64,000 bases of DNA from Sanguibacter gelidistatuariae. Its GTDB lineage: Bacteria; Actinomycetota; Actinomycetes; Actinomycetales; Cellulomonadaceae. Positions 8,364-17,936 of this stretch are shown here, piece by piece; within the stretch, counting starts at the first letter, position 1; the number at the start of each line of letters is the position of its first letter. The notes beneath the pieces were generated by a model. That model saw only the letters and a program-made list of their open reading frames with translations. It did not search any database and was not told the origin of the DNA. The DNA is taken from contig NZ_FMYH01000003.1 of NCBI RefSeq assembly GCF_900096585.1, positions 62,001 to 126,000 on the forward strand, written 5' to 3'. The translations under genes were made by a program, and so were the position numbers.

Positions 8364-8864
8364 TCAGGTCTGCGAGAGCCGCTCGAGAAGTTTTGGCCAG
8401 GCGTCACCGAAGGCGGGCAGCAGCGGTCGGTCGGTGACACGGGCTACCGTGACCCAGGCGATCTCGAGGCTCTCGGGGTCGGTGGGTCGCACATCGATCG
8501 CGGTGCCGGGCGCGGCGTCGGCGAGGATCGTCGTGTAGCGCCAGGAGCCGTGGTCGAGCACGTGCTCGCCGAGGACCCGGACGGCGCCGGGTGGCACGCC
8601 CGCTTCCTCGTGGGCCTCGCGCAGCGCGCCCTCGAGCGGAGTCTCGCCGGGGGCGAGTGCGCCACCGGGCACGCCCCAGGTGCCGCCGAGGTGGCTCCAC
8701 AGCGCGCGGTGCTGCAGGACGACGTGGGAGATGCGTCCTGCCTCGTCGCGGCGGGCGAGGAGCAGCCCGGCCGCTCCGAAGAGCCCCCAGTGCCGGCTGC
8801 CGCAGGCACAGTCCACCCATCCGTCGCCGGGGTGACGGATCGAGGGCAGGTCGCCTGCGGTCAT
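8364..8864 (-). CDS. NUDIX hydrolase
   Basis: 166 residues with a complete Nudix box (GALAPGETPLEGALREAHEE followed by AGV, about residues 67-89), which binds the metal and cleaves a nucleoside diphosphate linked to another moiety. A CACGSRHWGLFG segment before it could hold a metal, but only two cysteines are seen. ATG 8864 lies 25 nt after the stop of the biotin carboxylase gene, so the two are probably cotranscribed. Substrate cannot be predicted: candidates are damaged nucleotides or a CoA derivative, the latter because of the acyl-CoA carboxylase neighbours. Confidence 0.85.
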   Translation of the reverse strand: MTAGDLPSIRHPGDGWVDCACGSRHWGLFGAAGLLLARRDEAGRISHVVLQHRALWSHLGGTWGVPGGALAPGETPLEGALREAHEEAGVPPGAVRVLGEHVLDHGSWRYTTILADAAPGTAIDVRPTDPESLEIAWVTVARVTDRPLLPAFGDAWPKLLERLSQT

Positions 8865-8889
8865 CTGCGGTCCAGGTCCACGATCTCGG

Positions 8890-10668
8890 TCAGTCGAGGA
8901 TCTCGCAGATGACCGATCCCGAGCTCACCCCGGCGCCGACCGTGGCGGTCAGGCCGGTGACGGTCCCGTCGCGGTGGGCGAGCAGCGGCTGCTCCATCTT
9001 CATGGCCTCGAGCACGACGACGAGGTCGCCCTTGGCGACGGTCGCGCCGTCGGCCACTGCGACCTTGACGATCGTGCCCTGCATGGGTGAGCTGAGCGAG
9101 GTGCCGCTGCCGCTCGTGGCCTTGACCGTCGTGCGGCGGGCGGGGCGGCGGGCCGCGCCGCCCCGGGACCGGCTGGCGAGCCCTGAGCCGATGCCCAGGC
9201 CGGCGGGGATGACGACCTCGAGGCGCTTGCCGCCGACCTCGACGACCACCCGCTCGGTCGCGGCCGGCGCGTCGTCCTCGGCCTGGACCGGGGCGGGTGC
9301 GCCCAGGGCGGCGCACTCCTCGGCGAACTCGGTCTCGATCCACCGCGTGTGCACGGAGAACGGCTCGTCCTTGACGAAGGCGTCTGCCTCGAGCACCGCG
9401 CGGTGGAAGGGGGTGACGGTGGGGACGCCGACCACCTCGAACTCGCGCAGCGCTCGGCGGGCCCGCTGGATGGCCTCGGCGCGGGTCGCGCCTGTCACGA
9501 TGACCTTGGCGAGGAGGGAGTCGAAGGCTCCGGAGATCGTGTCGCCCTCGACGACGCCGGTGTCGACGCGGACGCCCGGCCCGCTCGGCAGGCGCATGCG
9601 CGTGATCTTTCCCGGTGCGGGCAGGAAGTTCGCGCTCGGGTCCTCGCCGTTGATCCGGAACTCGATCGAGTGCCCGCGGGTCTCGACGCTCGAGTAGCCG
9701 AGCGGCTCACCCGCGGCGATCCGCAGCTGCTCGCGGACCAGGTCGATGCCGGAGACCTCTTCGCTGACCGTGTGCTCGACCTGCAGGCGGGTATTGACCT
9801 CGAGGAAGGACAGCGTGCCGTCCGCCCCGATGAGGAACTCGCACGTGCCGGCGCCGACGTACCCGGCCTCGCGCAGGATGGCCTCGGAGGAGGCGTAGAG
9901 CTCGGTGCGCTGGGCGTCGGTGAGGAAGGGCGCGGGCGCCTCCTCGACGAGCTTCTGGTGGCGGCGCTGGAGGGAGCAGTCACGCGTGGAGACGACCACG
10001 ACGGTCCCGTGCTCGTCCGCGAGGCACTGGGTCTCCACGTGGCGCGGGCGGTCGAGGTAGCGCTCGACGAAGCACTCGCCGCGGCCGAAGGCGGCCGTGG
10101 CCTCGCGGACCGCGGACTCGAACATCTCGTCGATCTCGTCGGCCGTGCGCGCAACCTTGAGGCCGCGCCCGCCGCCACCAAACGCAGCCTTGATCGCGAC
10201 GGGCAGCCCGAACTCCGCGGCGAAGGCATGCACCTCGCTCGCGTCGGCGACCGGGTCGGGGGTTCCCGGGACGAGCGGCGCGCCGGCCCGCAGAGCGATG
10301 TGCCGCGCACTGACCTTGTCGCCGAGGGAGTCGATGGCCGAGGGGGGCGGGCCGATCCAGGTGAGGCCGGCGGCGATCACGGCGCGGGCGAAGTCGGCGT
10401 TCTCGGCGAGGAAACCGTAGCCGGGGTGCACGGCGTCGGCTCCGGCACGCCGCGCGACGTCGAGCAGCTTGCCCATGTCGAGGTAGGTCTCGGCGGCGCG
10501 GTTGCCGCCCAGCGCGTAGGCCTCGTCGCAGAGACGGACGTGGAGGGCTTCGCGGTCGGAGTCGGCGTACACGGCGACCGAGGCGATGGAGGCGTCGGCG
10601 CAGGCGCGAGCGATGCGGACGGCGATCTCGCCACGGTTGGCGATGAGGACCTTGGAGATGAGGGGCAC
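8890..10668 (-). CDS. accA3: acetyl/propionyl-CoA carboxylase alpha chain (biotin carboxylase + biotin carrier)
   Basis: 592 residues. Domains in order: biotin carboxylase N-terminal (from [17 protein letters not shown]), ATP-grasp with the glycine-rich loop [12 protein letters not shown], biotin carboxylase C-terminal, linker, and a biotinyl domain with EAMKMEQ, whose Lys at about 556 is the biotinylation site. It uses ATP and bicarbonate to carboxylate biotin, supplying the AccD5-type carboxyltransferase encoded at 18938. Length and layout match actinobacterial AccA3/BccA. Start GTG 10668; TACGGT (10674-10679) lies 5 nt upstream and could serve a near-leaderless promoter. The nudix gene follows. 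Confidence 0.95.
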   Translation of the reverse strand: MPLISKVLIANRGEIAVRIARACADASIASVAVYADSDREALHVRLCDEAYALGGNRAAETYLDMGKLLDVARRAGADAVHPGYGFLAENADFARAVIAAGLTWIGPPPSAIDSLGDKVSARHIALRAGAPLVPGTPDPVADASEVHAFAAEFGLPVAIKAAFGGGGRGLKVARTADEIDEMFESAVREATAAFGRGECFVERYLDRPRHVETQCLADEHGTVVVVSTRDCSLQRRHQKLVEEAPAPFLTDAQRTELYASSEAILREAGYVGAGTCEFLIGADGTLSFLEVNTRLQVEHTVSEEVSGIDLVREQLRIAAGEPLGYSSVETRGHSIEFRINGEDPSANFLPAPGKITRMRLPSGPGVRVDTGVVEGDTISGAFDSLLAKVIVTGATRAEAIQRARRALREFEVVGVPTVTPFHRAVLEADAFVKDEPFSVHTRWIETEFAEECAALGAPAPVQAEDDAPAATERVVVEVGGKRLEVVIPAGLGIGSGLASRSRGGAARRPARRTTVKATSGSGTSLSSPMQGTIVKVAVADGATVAKGDLVVVLEAMKMEQPLLAHRDGTVTGLTATVGAGVSSGSVICEILD

Positions 10669-10862
10669 GGCTTACCGTAACGCCTCGGTGCGGCATTTTT
10701 CACGGTAGGCGCGCCTGCGGAACCAAGATTGGGGAGTCGACCAACCTGATTCGCGGGCGGTTGTAGGAATCCTCTATGGCGCTGGCCCGCATATCGGATG
10801 CGATGCCGTTGTGGGCCCGGTCCGTTGGTGGAGGTGTACATCCGCGTGCACCGTGCGGCACG

Positions 10863-11549
10863 TCAGGTGGCGGGAACCCACAGGTCGGTCCACGCCAGCC
10901 CGAGCTGGCCGAGCAGCTCGCGCAGCAGCGGCAGGCTCAGCCCGACGACGCTGTGGTGGTCGCCTTCGATCCGGTCGATGAACGCGCCTCCCAGCCCATC
11001 GATCGTAAAGGCCCCGGCGACGGCGAGCGGCTCGCCGGTCGCGACGTACGCCTCGATCTCTGCGTCGGAGATGTCGGCGAAGTGGACGACGGTCGCGCTG
11101 CTCGCCCCGAGGGTGCCCCCGGTCCCGCCGTTGTCCGCGCTGCGCAGGTCGACGATCCAGTGGCCGGTGTGCAGCACGCCGGAACGGCCACGCATCACCT
11201 GCCAGCGCGCCACGGCCTCCGCGGGCGAGGCGGGCTTGCCGTAGATCTCACCGTCGAGCTCGAGCATGGAGTCGCAGCCCACGACGACGTCGCCGTCGAT
11301 CGGGGCCGGCTCGTCGTCGGTGCCCGCGATCTCGGCCTCGGCCTCGACTAGCTGGGTCACGGCCTCGGCCTTGGCCTGGGCGAGCAGCAGAACCGCGTCG
11401 GCGGGCTCGAGGGCGCCGAACCGTTCGCGGGCCGCGGCCAGGACGGCGTCCTCGTCGACGTCGGAGATGCGGACGAAGGGCACGACGCCGGCGGTGATGA
11501 GCGTGGTGCGGCGGGCGGGGGAGGCGGAGGCAAGGAGCAGCGTGGTCAC
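10863..11549 (-). CDS. maf: Maf-family nucleotide pyrophosphatase
   Basis: 228 residues. It begins with LLLASASPARRTTL, the Maf signature (S.SPRR class), and contains DVVVGCDSMLELDG and GKPASPAEA, conserved around the active site. Maf proteins hydrolyse modified or canonical nucleoside triphosphates to monophosphates. GTG 11549 is chosen because the family starts here and because TAGGCT at 11557-11562 lies 7 nt upstream (leaderless); the open frame continues to 11921 but reads antisense to the divergent DsbA-like gene. The place next to acc genes matches M. tuberculosis Rv3282. Confidence 0.92.
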   Translation of the reverse strand: MTTLLLASASPARRTTLITAGVVPFVRISDVDEDAVLAAARERFGALEPADAVLLLAQAKAEAVTQLVEAEAEIAGTDDEPAPIDGDVVVGCDSMLELDGEIYGKPASPAEAVARWQVMRGRSGVLHTGHWIVDLRSADNGGTGGTLGASSATVVHFADISDAEIEAYVATGEPLAVAGAFTIDGLGGAFIDRIEGDHHSVVGLSLPLLRELLGQLGLAWTDLWVPAT

Positions 11550-11556
11550 GCCGACT

Positions 11557-11562
11557 AGCCTA
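11557..11562 (-). promoter_or_regulatory. -10 element of leaderless maf promoter
   Basis: TAGGCT on the minus strand ends 7 nt before GTG 11549. Confidence 0.5.
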
Positions 11563-11628
11563 GTGCGCCAAGGGGGGGTCGGACCTTCGTCCCGGCCTGT
11601 CAGGGTTTCTATCGAGGAGAATCGTCCC

Positions 11629-12408
11629 ATGTTCGCAACCGTCTCTCGCCGACTCCCCGTGCTGGGCGCGGCTGTCACGGGCGCCGTGCTGCTCTCCGTC
11701 GTCGGCTGCTCCGCCGACCCGGCGGGCAAGAACGCCAGCGAGGTGACGGCGTCTGCCTCGGCCGAGGCGAGCGAGTCACCTGATGGAACGGCCACGGACG
11801 TCGCGCGGGCCTCTGGCCTGCCCACGCAGGGGACCTTCACGACGACCGAGGGGGTGCCCCTGACGATCACCGGGGAGTCGATCATCCTCGGGGAGGTGAC
11901 GGCGCCGACCCGCGTGCTCATCTACCAGGACATGGCCTGCCCGCACTGCAACAGCCTGCACGGCGTGCTCGGGGGAGACCTCGTGACCTGGGCCAGCGGC
12001 GGCGACGTCGCGATCGAGATCGTCACGGTCGACTTCCTGGGCCAGTCCTCGAAGGACTTCTCGACCGCGGCGGCAAACCTGCTCGCCACCGTCGCCGCGC
12101 ACGACCCGGCCTCGTGGATCGTCGTCCAGGACGCGATCTTCGAGGCGCAGGCTGACGCGCCGTCGCCCACCGAGCTTGCCCAGTTCGCGCTGGATGCCGG
12201 GTCCCACCTGGACGACGCTGCGCTCGCGGCCTACACGGCCCGGGCCTACGACCCCTTCGTCGACGCGGCCACGGATGCGGCCTTCGCGTCCGGGATCCAG
12301 AGCGTCCCGCAGGTGTTTGTCGACGGCGTGCCGGTCAGGGGAGACAGCTACGAGGCCTGGGGACAGGCAGTCCGGGACGCCGTGGAGGCGTCCGTCAACG
12401 GCGGGTGA
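11629..12408 (+). CDS. DsbA-like thioredoxin-fold lipoprotein
   Basis: 259 residues. The signal peptide ends in SVVGC (lipid-modified Cys27), followed by a Ser/Ala/Thr-rich linker to about residue 65. The rest is a DsbA/thioredoxin-like domain with the active site CPHC (104-107) and a cis-proline segment SVPQVFVDG near 225, which is typical of DSBA-like oxidoreductases. It should form disulfides in exported proteins at the outer face of the membrane. The likely reoxidising partner is the VKOR-family protein at 14441. ATG 11629 has GAGGAG upstream. A strong hairpin terminator follows at 12425. Confidence 0.9.
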   Translation: MFATVSRRLPVLGAAVTGAVLLSVVGCSADPAGKNASEVTASASAEASESPDGTATDVARASGLPTQGTFTTTEGVPLTITGESIILGEVTAPTRVLIYQDMACPHCNSLHGVLGGDLVTWASGGDVAIEIVTVDFLGQSSKDFSTAAANLLATVAAHDPASWIVVQDAIFEAQADAPSPTELAQFALDAGSHLDDAALAAYTARAYDPFVDAATDAAFASGIQSVPQVFVDGVPVRGDSYEAWGQAVRDAVEASVNGG

Positions 12409-12424
12409 CACCCGCCCCACGATC

Positions 12425-12470
12425 GCGCCGGGGCCCGCGCACGACCCTCAGCGGGCGCGGGCCCCGGCGC
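12425..12470 (+). terminator. hairpin terminator after the DsbA-like gene
   Basis: Perfect 16-bp G/C arms (12425-12440 and 12455-12470) around a 14-nt loop, 16 nt after the stop codon. There is no U tract, as is common in actinobacteria. Confidence 0.75.
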
Positions 12471-12505
12471 TCCGCCCGACCGGCACCCCGCACAGGCGAA
12501 AACCT

Positions 12506-12569
12506 CGCTGAGTGCGGGGAGATGGCTGCCCAAACCGGACATCGGGCAGCCGTCTGACCGCACTCAGCG
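12506..12569. repeat. 64-bp dispersed palindromic repeat, copy 2
   Basis: Inverted repeat with 23-bp arms (three mismatches) and an 18-nt loop. Its outer arm CGCTGAGTGCGG and its loop core CCCAAACCGGACA are the same as in copy 1 (2034-2097) read on the other strand. It lies between the convergent DsbA-like and DUF885 genes. Confidence 0.85.
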
Positions 12570-12593
12570 GAGAGATGAGCGGAAGGTGACGGG

Positions 12594-14309
12594 TCAGGAC
12601 AGGGCGTCCTTGAGGACGTCCAGGCCGACCGATCCGAGACCGAGCGCCCGCGCGTGGAAGGCGCGGATGTCGAAGTCCTCGCCGCGCCCCGTGGCCGCCG
12701 CCTTCGCGGCGTCGCGGGTCTGCTCCCACAGGCGTTGACCGACCTTGTACGACGGCGCCTGCCCCGGCCAGCCGAGGTACCGGTTGAGCTCGAAGCGGAC
12801 GAAGGCCTCGGGCATGTTGACGTTGGCGCGCAGGAAGCCCCATGCCTTGTCCGCGTCCCAGGTGCCGCCACCCCAGACCGCGGGGGCCGGCTTGCCCAGG
12901 TGCACGCCGATGTCGAGCACGACACGGGCGGCGCGCATGCGCTGGGCGTCGAGCATGCCGAGCCGGTCGCCCGGGTCGTCGAGGAAGCCGAGGTCGGCCA
13001 TGAGGCGCTCGGCGTAGAGCGCCCAGCCCTCGCCGTGCCCGGAGACCCAGCAGGCCAACCGGCGCCAGTCGTTGAGGGTCTCGCGCTCGTAGACGGCCTG
13101 CCCGCACTGCAGGTGGTGGCCGGGCACACCCTCGTGGAAGACCGTCGTCTTCTCGCGCCACGTGTTGAACGAGGTGACCTCGGGCGGGACGGACCACCAC
13201 ATGCGGCCCGGGCGGGAGAAGTCGTCGCTCGGCGGGGTGTAGTAGATCCCGCCGTTCTGGGTCGGGGCGATCATGCACTCCAGGTCGAGGACCGGGGCGG
13301 GGATGTCGAAGTGCACACCGTTCAGGGCGCGGATCGCCTCGTCGGACGTCTCCTGCATCCATGAGCGCAGCGCGGCGGTGCCGTGCAGCACCCGGGACGG
13401 GTCGGCGTCGAGCAGGGCGACGGCCTCCTCGATGCTCGCGCCCCGGCCGGCGACCTGCTCGGCGACGGACTGCTGCTCGGCGACCACGCGGGCCAGCTCT
13501 TCCAGGCCCCACTCGTAGGTCTCGTCGAGGTCGACGGTCGCGCCGAGGAAGTACCGGGAGGCGAGGGCGTAGCGCTCGCGGCCCACGGCGTCGCGGGTGG
13601 GTGCCTGCGGGGCGAGCTCGTCGCGCAGGAAGTCCGCCAGGCGGCCGTAGGCCTCCCGGGCCGCGACGGCCCCGAACTCAAGCTCCTTGCGGATCGCCGC
13701 GCACGAGGAGGAGTCGTCCAGGGCGGCCGCGGCGGCCGGGCCGGAGACGAAGGACGTGAAGAACGACTCGGCCGGGTCGGCCAGCTCGGCGGCCTGCTTG
13801 ACGCCCTCGCTCACCTGGAGGATCGCGGCGACCTGCCCGCGAGAGGCGGCGTAGCGCAGCGACTCGATGTAGCCGTCGACGGACGTGCCCAGCGCGTTGA
13901 GGCGCGCGGCGATGTTCTCCCACTGCTCGGGGGTGTCCTGGCCGGAGACGTCGAAGACGTCGCGCATCTCCTGCAGCGGGCTCGCGATGACGTTGAGCAT
14001 CGCGTGCTCCTCGCCGGCCGCGTTGAGCTCGAGGTCGAGCCCGAGGCGCTCGCGCATGGCCGCCTGGGTGACCACGTCGACGTCGTCGACCGGGGTGAGC
14101 GCCTCGACGTCGGCCAGGACGGTGCGCACGAGCGAGGCGCGCGCCTCGATGCCCGCGGGGGAGAAGTCGGTGACGAGGTGGTCATAGCCGGGGATGCCCA
14201 GGGACGTCGCCCCGAAGGGGTTGAGCTTGACCGCGGACTGGACGAAGGCGTTGGCCAGTCCGTCGATCTCGGACGGGGTGCGTGATGGCACGGGGGAAGG
14301 GTTTGTCAT
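12594..14309 (-). CDS. DUF885 family protein (putative metal-dependent peptidase-like)
   Basis: 571 residues from ATG 14309. The C-terminal half has the motif FHEGVPGHHLQ, which resembles a metallopeptidase HExxH helix, followed by SGHGEGWALYAERLM; both are signatures of DUF885, a family of large mostly helical proteins suspected to be zinc carboxypeptidase-like. No signal peptide is visible, so it is probably cytoplasmic. The start at 14309 (reading MTNPSPVPS) is preferred over GTG 14333 because TAGCGT at 14317-14322 ends 7 nt before it. Function is inferred from the motif only. Confidence 0.88.
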   Translation of the reverse strand: MTNPSPVPSRTPSEIDGLANAFVQSAVKLNPFGATSLGIPGYDHLVTDFSPAGIEARASLVRTVLADVEALTPVDDVDVVTQAAMRERLGLDLELNAAGEEHAMLNVIASPLQEMRDVFDVSGQDTPEQWENIAARLNALGTSVDGYIESLRYAASRGQVAAILQVSEGVKQAAELADPAESFFTSFVSGPAAAAALDDSSSCAAIRKELEFGAVAAREAYGRLADFLRDELAPQAPTRDAVGRERYALASRYFLGATVDLDETYEWGLEELARVVAEQQSVAEQVAGRGASIEEAVALLDADPSRVLHGTAALRSWMQETSDEAIRALNGVHFDIPAPVLDLECMIAPTQNGGIYYTPPSDDFSRPGRMWWSVPPEVTSFNTWREKTTVFHEGVPGHHLQCGQAVYERETLNDWRRLACWVSGHGEGWALYAERLMADLGFLDDPGDRLGMLDAQRMRAARVVLDIGVHLGKPAPAVWGGGTWDADKAWGFLRANVNMPEAFVRFELNRYLGWPGQAPSYKVGQRLWEQTRDAAKAAATGRGEDFDIRAFHARALGLGSVGLDVLKDALS

Positions 14310-14316
14310 GGTCAGA

Positions 14317-14322
14317 ACGCTA
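14317..14322 (-). promoter_or_regulatory. -10 element of leaderless DUF885-gene promoter
   Basis: TAGCGT ends 7 nt before ATG 14309 and decides that start against the upstream GTG. Confidence 0.5.
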
Positions 14323-14440
14323 CTCCAGGACACGCCGGGGACGATGGTCCCGACCGTCCAGCGCGGCCGTACGGGATCATGGTTCCGGGGACCTGCTCCT
14401 CGCTGCGAACACCGCCGGCACCGTCTGAGGGGACAGCACC

Positions 14441-15142
14441 ATGGCGCACGACGAGGTGGACACGCGAGAGGTCCTCGAGGCCGCGACAGCGGCCGACGAC
14501 TTCGACATGACGGACGAGGAGCTGGCCGAGGCCGCCCAGGCGATGACCGGGTTCCGGCACTCCACCCGCTGGATCTTCGCGACCATGCTGTTCTCGGCCA
14601 CGCTGAGCCTGATCGCCGCGTTTGTGCTCTCCTACGACGCGATCAAGCTCGCTGAGGACCCCCTGACCGCGCTGAGCTGCAACGTCAACGCCGTGATCAG
14701 CTGCGGGACGGTCGGGCTGTCCTGGCAGGCGAGCCTATTCGGCTTCCCGAACGCGTTCCTCGGGCTGATCACCGAACCGGTCGTCATCACGATCGCGGTC
14801 GCGGGCCTGGCGGGGGTGCGTTTCCCCCGCTGGTTCATGTTCACCGCGCAAGTCATCTACCTGGCCGGCCTGGCCTTCGCGGTGTGGCTGTTCAGCCAGT
14901 CCATGTGGGTCATCGGCGCGCTGTGCCCGTGGTGCCTGCTCATCACGATCTCGACGTCGCTCGTCTTCCTCACGCTGCTGCACTACAACGTCCGCGAGAA
15001 CAACCTCTACCTGCCGGCCACGCTCCAGGCCCGGGTCCGTGGCTGGTTCCGGGCCGACTACGACCTCTACGCCGGCATCGCCTGGGTGGCGCTCCTGTTC
15101 GCGGCGATCTTCATCGAGCACGGCTCCAAGCTGTTCGGCTGA
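14441..15142 (+). CDS. vitamin K epoxide reductase (VKOR) family membrane protein
   Basis: 233 residues. An acidic N-terminal tail of about 45 residues precedes five hydrophobic segments. The family cysteines are present: a loop pair in LSCNVNAVISCGTV (about 80-91) and the membrane-embedded redox centre CPWC (about 166-169). Bacterial VKOR reoxidises DsbA-like proteins and passes electrons to quinone, replacing DsbB. The nearby CPHC lipoprotein at 11629 is a natural partner. ATG 14441 has GAGGGGA upstream. The last 32 nt overlap the 3' end of the convergent P-type ATPase gene. Confidence 0.9.
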   Translation: MAHDEVDTREVLEAATAADDFDMTDEELAEAAQAMTGFRHSTRWIFATMLFSATLSLIAAFVLSYDAIKLAEDPLTALSCNVNAVISCGTVGLSWQASLFGFPNAFLGLITEPVVITIAVAGLAGVRFPRWFMFTAQVIYLAGLAFAVWLFSQSMWVIGALCPWCLLITISTSLVFLTLLHYNVRENNLYLPATLQARVRGWFRADYDLYAGIAWVALLFAAIFIEHGSKLFG

Positions 15143-17936
15143 CCACCTTGCGCGCCTCCTCGACCCACAGGACCGACGAGGCCACTGCGACGGCGGTCGC
15201 CCATTGCGCGGCGTCGAGCACGGTCGTGGTGAACAGCCCCTGGAGCACGGGCACCTGGACGACCGCGACCTGCAGGACGAGGATCACCCCGAGCGAGATC
15301 CACAGCGACCGGTTCGTGAACGTCCGACGGCTGAACACGGTCGTCTCGCGGCTGCGGACGTTGAGCAGGTTGAACACCTGAAACAGGACGAAGGTCGTGA
15401 AGGCGAGCGTGCCTGCCTCGGTGGCGAGCCCAGCGGTCGGTTCCGTCCCTGGAGCCAACGCCAGGATGCCGAGCGTCCCCGCAGCCATGACCCCTGCCGA
15501 GAGCAGGATCCGCCCGATCCGTGAACCCGTGAGGATCTTCTCGCCAACCGGTCGTGGCGGACGGTGCATGACGTCGGGGTCGGGCCGGTCGAGGCCCAGG
15601 GCCATGGCCGGCGGACCGTCCATGATGATGTTGACCCAGAGGATCTGGAGGGCCGAGAACGGTGCACCTCCGGCGATCCCCAGCACCCCCGCAGCCAGGA
15701 AGATCAGCACGAAGCCCCACGACGTCGCGATCTGGAAGCGGACGAACTTCACCACGTTGTCGTAGATCCCGCGGCCCTCGCGGACCGCGGTGATGATGGT
15801 CGCGAAGTTGTCGTCCGTGAGGATCATCGACGCCGCGCCCTTCGACACCTCCGTCCCGGTGATCCCCATGGCGATGCCGATGTCCGCCTCCTTGAGAGCC
15901 GGCGCGTCGTTCACGCCGTCGCCCGTCATCGCGACCACCGAGCCGTCCGACCGCAGCGCGTCGACCATCCGGATCTTGTGCTCGGGACTGACGCGGGCGA
16001 CGACGCCGTACGTGCGAGCCCTCTCGGCGAGCTCGTCGTCCGTCAGGGCATCGAGCTCCGCACCGGACACGGCCCGCCCGCCGATCCCGAGGTCCGCGGC
16101 GATCGCCGACGCGGTGCCGACGTGGTCACCCGTGATGAGATGCACCGCGATACCGGCACGCTGTGCCAGCGCGATCGCCTCGCGCGCCTCCGGCCGCGGC
16201 GGGTCCACGATCCCCACGAGGGCCAGGAGCGTGAGGTCGCGCGCGAGCGGCTCGAGCTCCTGGGGGGTGGAGGTCGCGGACGCGAGGGCGGCGTCCGCGG
16301 CGGGCACGTCCCGCTGCGCGACTGCCATGACGCGTAGCCCACGGGAGCCGATGGCGACGTTGAGGGAGGAGAGCCGTTCGAGCTGGGCCGCGTCGAGGGG
16401 GACGGTGCCTGTGGGGGTGTCGAGCCAGGCACACCGTCCGAGGACGACGTCGGGCCCTCCCTTGACGAACACGCGCGTCCCGGTGCGTTCGTCGGGGGCC
16501 AGGCCCTCGCCCCATGCGGCCAGGGCGGGCTCGACCGCTGCCCCAGCGCCGATGGCGTCCCACCGGTGGAACGTGGCCATGTACTTGCGGTCGGAGTCGA
16601 AGGGGATCTCGGCGGTGCGCGGCCAGCTCGTGCGCGCGGCCTCGACGTCGAGCCCGCCCTTGGCAGCCAGGACGACGAGCGCCCCCTCCGTCGGGTCGCC
16701 GACGAGCGCGCCGTCGTGCACGACGGCCTCACTCGCGAGTGCCATGCCCAGCAGCGCGGCGCGCACGTCGGGCGCAGCGCCCTCGCCGGTGACGCGGAGC
16801 CGGCCGTCGGTCCTGTACCCCTCGCCGGTGATCTCGAAGAGCCGCTGCCCTGCGAACAGCTCCCGGGCGGTCATCTGGTTGAGGGTCAGGGTGCCGGTCT
16901 TGTCGGTGGCGATGTGCGCGGTGGAACCGAGGGTCTCGACCGAAGAAAGCTTCTTCATGATCGCGCCGCGGCGGGCCAGGCGCCCAGCCCCCATCGCCAG
17001 GGTGAAGGCGACGACCGCCGTGAGTCCTTCCGGGATCGTCGCCACCGCGAGGGAGACGGCGGTGAGGAGGAGGTCGGCGACGTCGGTGCCGCGCAGGAGC
17101 CCGAGCACGAAGACGATCGTGACGACGATCCCCGCGATGACGCTCAGGAGCGTGGCGAGATGGGCGATCTGGCGTTGCAGGGGCGTGGTCTCGCGGCCGG
17201 CGGAGCCGAGGAGCCCTGCGACCCGGCCGATCTCGGTACCCATGCCGGTAGTCGTGACCACGAGCAGCCCGCGGCCGCGGGTCACCTCGGTGCTCATGAA
17301 CGCCATGTCGACGCGGTCGCCCGTGCCGATGTGAGGATCGGCGATCGCGGCCGTCGACTTGCCGACCGGCGACGCCTCGCCGGTGAGTGCCGCCTCCTGG
17401 ATCTCCAGGCCGGCTGCCTCGAGCAGCCGCCCGTCGGCGGGCACCACGTCACCTGCCTCGAGCAGGACGACGTCGCCGGGGACGAGCGCGTGGGCCTCGA
17501 CGAGTGTCACCTTCCCGTCGCGACGGACGCGCGCCCGTGTCACGGTCATGTCCTGCAGGGCGACGAGGCTGTCCTGGGCGCGCCGCTCCTGAACGAGGTT
17601 CAGTACGGCGTTGAAGATGACGACCGCGAGGATGACGAGTGGCGTCTCCAGCTCGTGGGAGACCAGTGCGCTGATCACCGCGGCGATGACGAGGACCACC
17701 GTCATCGGTTCAGTGAGCAGCGCGAGTACCTTGCGCCAGACGGGTGCTGCAGGGGGCTCGTCAAGCTGGTTCGCGCCGGTCTCACCGAGGCGGCGCCTCG
17801 CCTCGGCTGTGCTCAGGCCTGTGACCGGGTCGACGTCGAGCACCGTTGCCGCGTCGTCGGGCGTCAGGGTGTGCCACGGCGTGCCCGCCTCGGCGTCCGG
17901 TCTCTGGTCGGCGGCGCTCGCTGGAGTGTGCAGCAC
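15111..17936 (-). CDS. P-type cation-transporting ATPase (calcium/P2-like)
   Basis: 941 residues. Domain order: cation ATPase N-terminal domain (TAEARRRLGETGANQL), E1-E2 domain with the TGEAS actuator loop, phosphorylation site DKTGTLT, nucleotide-binding domain, the hinge GDGVNDAPALKEADIGIAMG, and a C-terminal cation ATPase domain with several membrane helices. The layout is that of type II pumps (Ca2+ or Na+/K+ like); the ion is inferred and could also be Mg2+ or Mn2+. GTG 17936 is chosen because GAGGAG lies 6 nt upstream; the frame is open to 18116 but that part shows no family similarity. The 3' end overlaps the VKOR gene by 32 nt in antisense. Confidence 0.92.
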   Translation of the reverse strand: MLHTPASAADQRPDAEAGTPWHTLTPDDAATVLDVDPVTGLSTAEARRRLGETGANQLDEPPAAPVWRKVLALLTEPMTVVLVIAAVISALVSHELETPLVILAVVIFNAVLNLVQERRAQDSLVALQDMTVTRARVRRDGKVTLVEAHALVPGDVVLLEAGDVVPADGRLLEAAGLEIQEAALTGEASPVGKSTAAIADPHIGTGDRVDMAFMSTEVTRGRGLLVVTTTGMGTEIGRVAGLLGSAGRETTPLQRQIAHLATLLSVIAGIVVTIVFVLGLLRGTDVADLLLTAVSLAVATIPEGLTAVVAFTLAMGAGRLARRGAIMKKLSSVETLGSTAHIATDKTGTLTLNQMTARELFAGQRLFEITGEGYRTDGRLRVTGEGAAPDVRAALLGMALASEAVVHDGALVGDPTEGALVVLAAKGGLDVEAARTSWPRTAEIPFDSDRKYMATFHRWDAIGAGAAVEPALAAWGEGLAPDERTGTRVFVKGGPDVVLGRCAWLDTPTGTVPLDAAQLERLSSLNVAIGSRGLRVMAVAQRDVPAADAALASATSTPQELEPLARDLTLLALVGIVDPPRPEAREAIALAQRAGIAVHLITGDHVGTASAIAADLGIGGRAVSGAELDALTDDELAERARTYGVVARVSPEHKIRMVDALRSDGSVVAMTGDGVNDAPALKEADIGIAMGITGTEVSKGAASMILTDDNFATIITAVREGRGIYDNVVKFVRFQIATSWGFVLIFLAAGVLGIAGGAPFSALQILWVNIIMDGPPAMALGLDRPDPDVMHRPPRPVGEKILTGSRIGRILLSAGVMAAGTLGILALAPGTEPTAGLATEAGTLAFTTFVLFQVFNLLNVRSRETTVFSRRTFTNRSLWISLGVILVLQVAVVQVPVLQGLFTTTVLDAAQWATAVAVASSVLWVEEARKVVSRTAWSRAR

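Noticed and set aside
9349-10680. 443-residue open frame opposite the biotin carboxylase gene
   Set aside because: Arg/Gly/Val-rich shadow frame typical of high-GC coding DNA, without motif or RBS.
11550-11921. N-terminal extension of Maf
   Set aside because: It is antisense to the DsbA-like gene, and the Maf signature starts at GTG 11549 with a leaderless -10.
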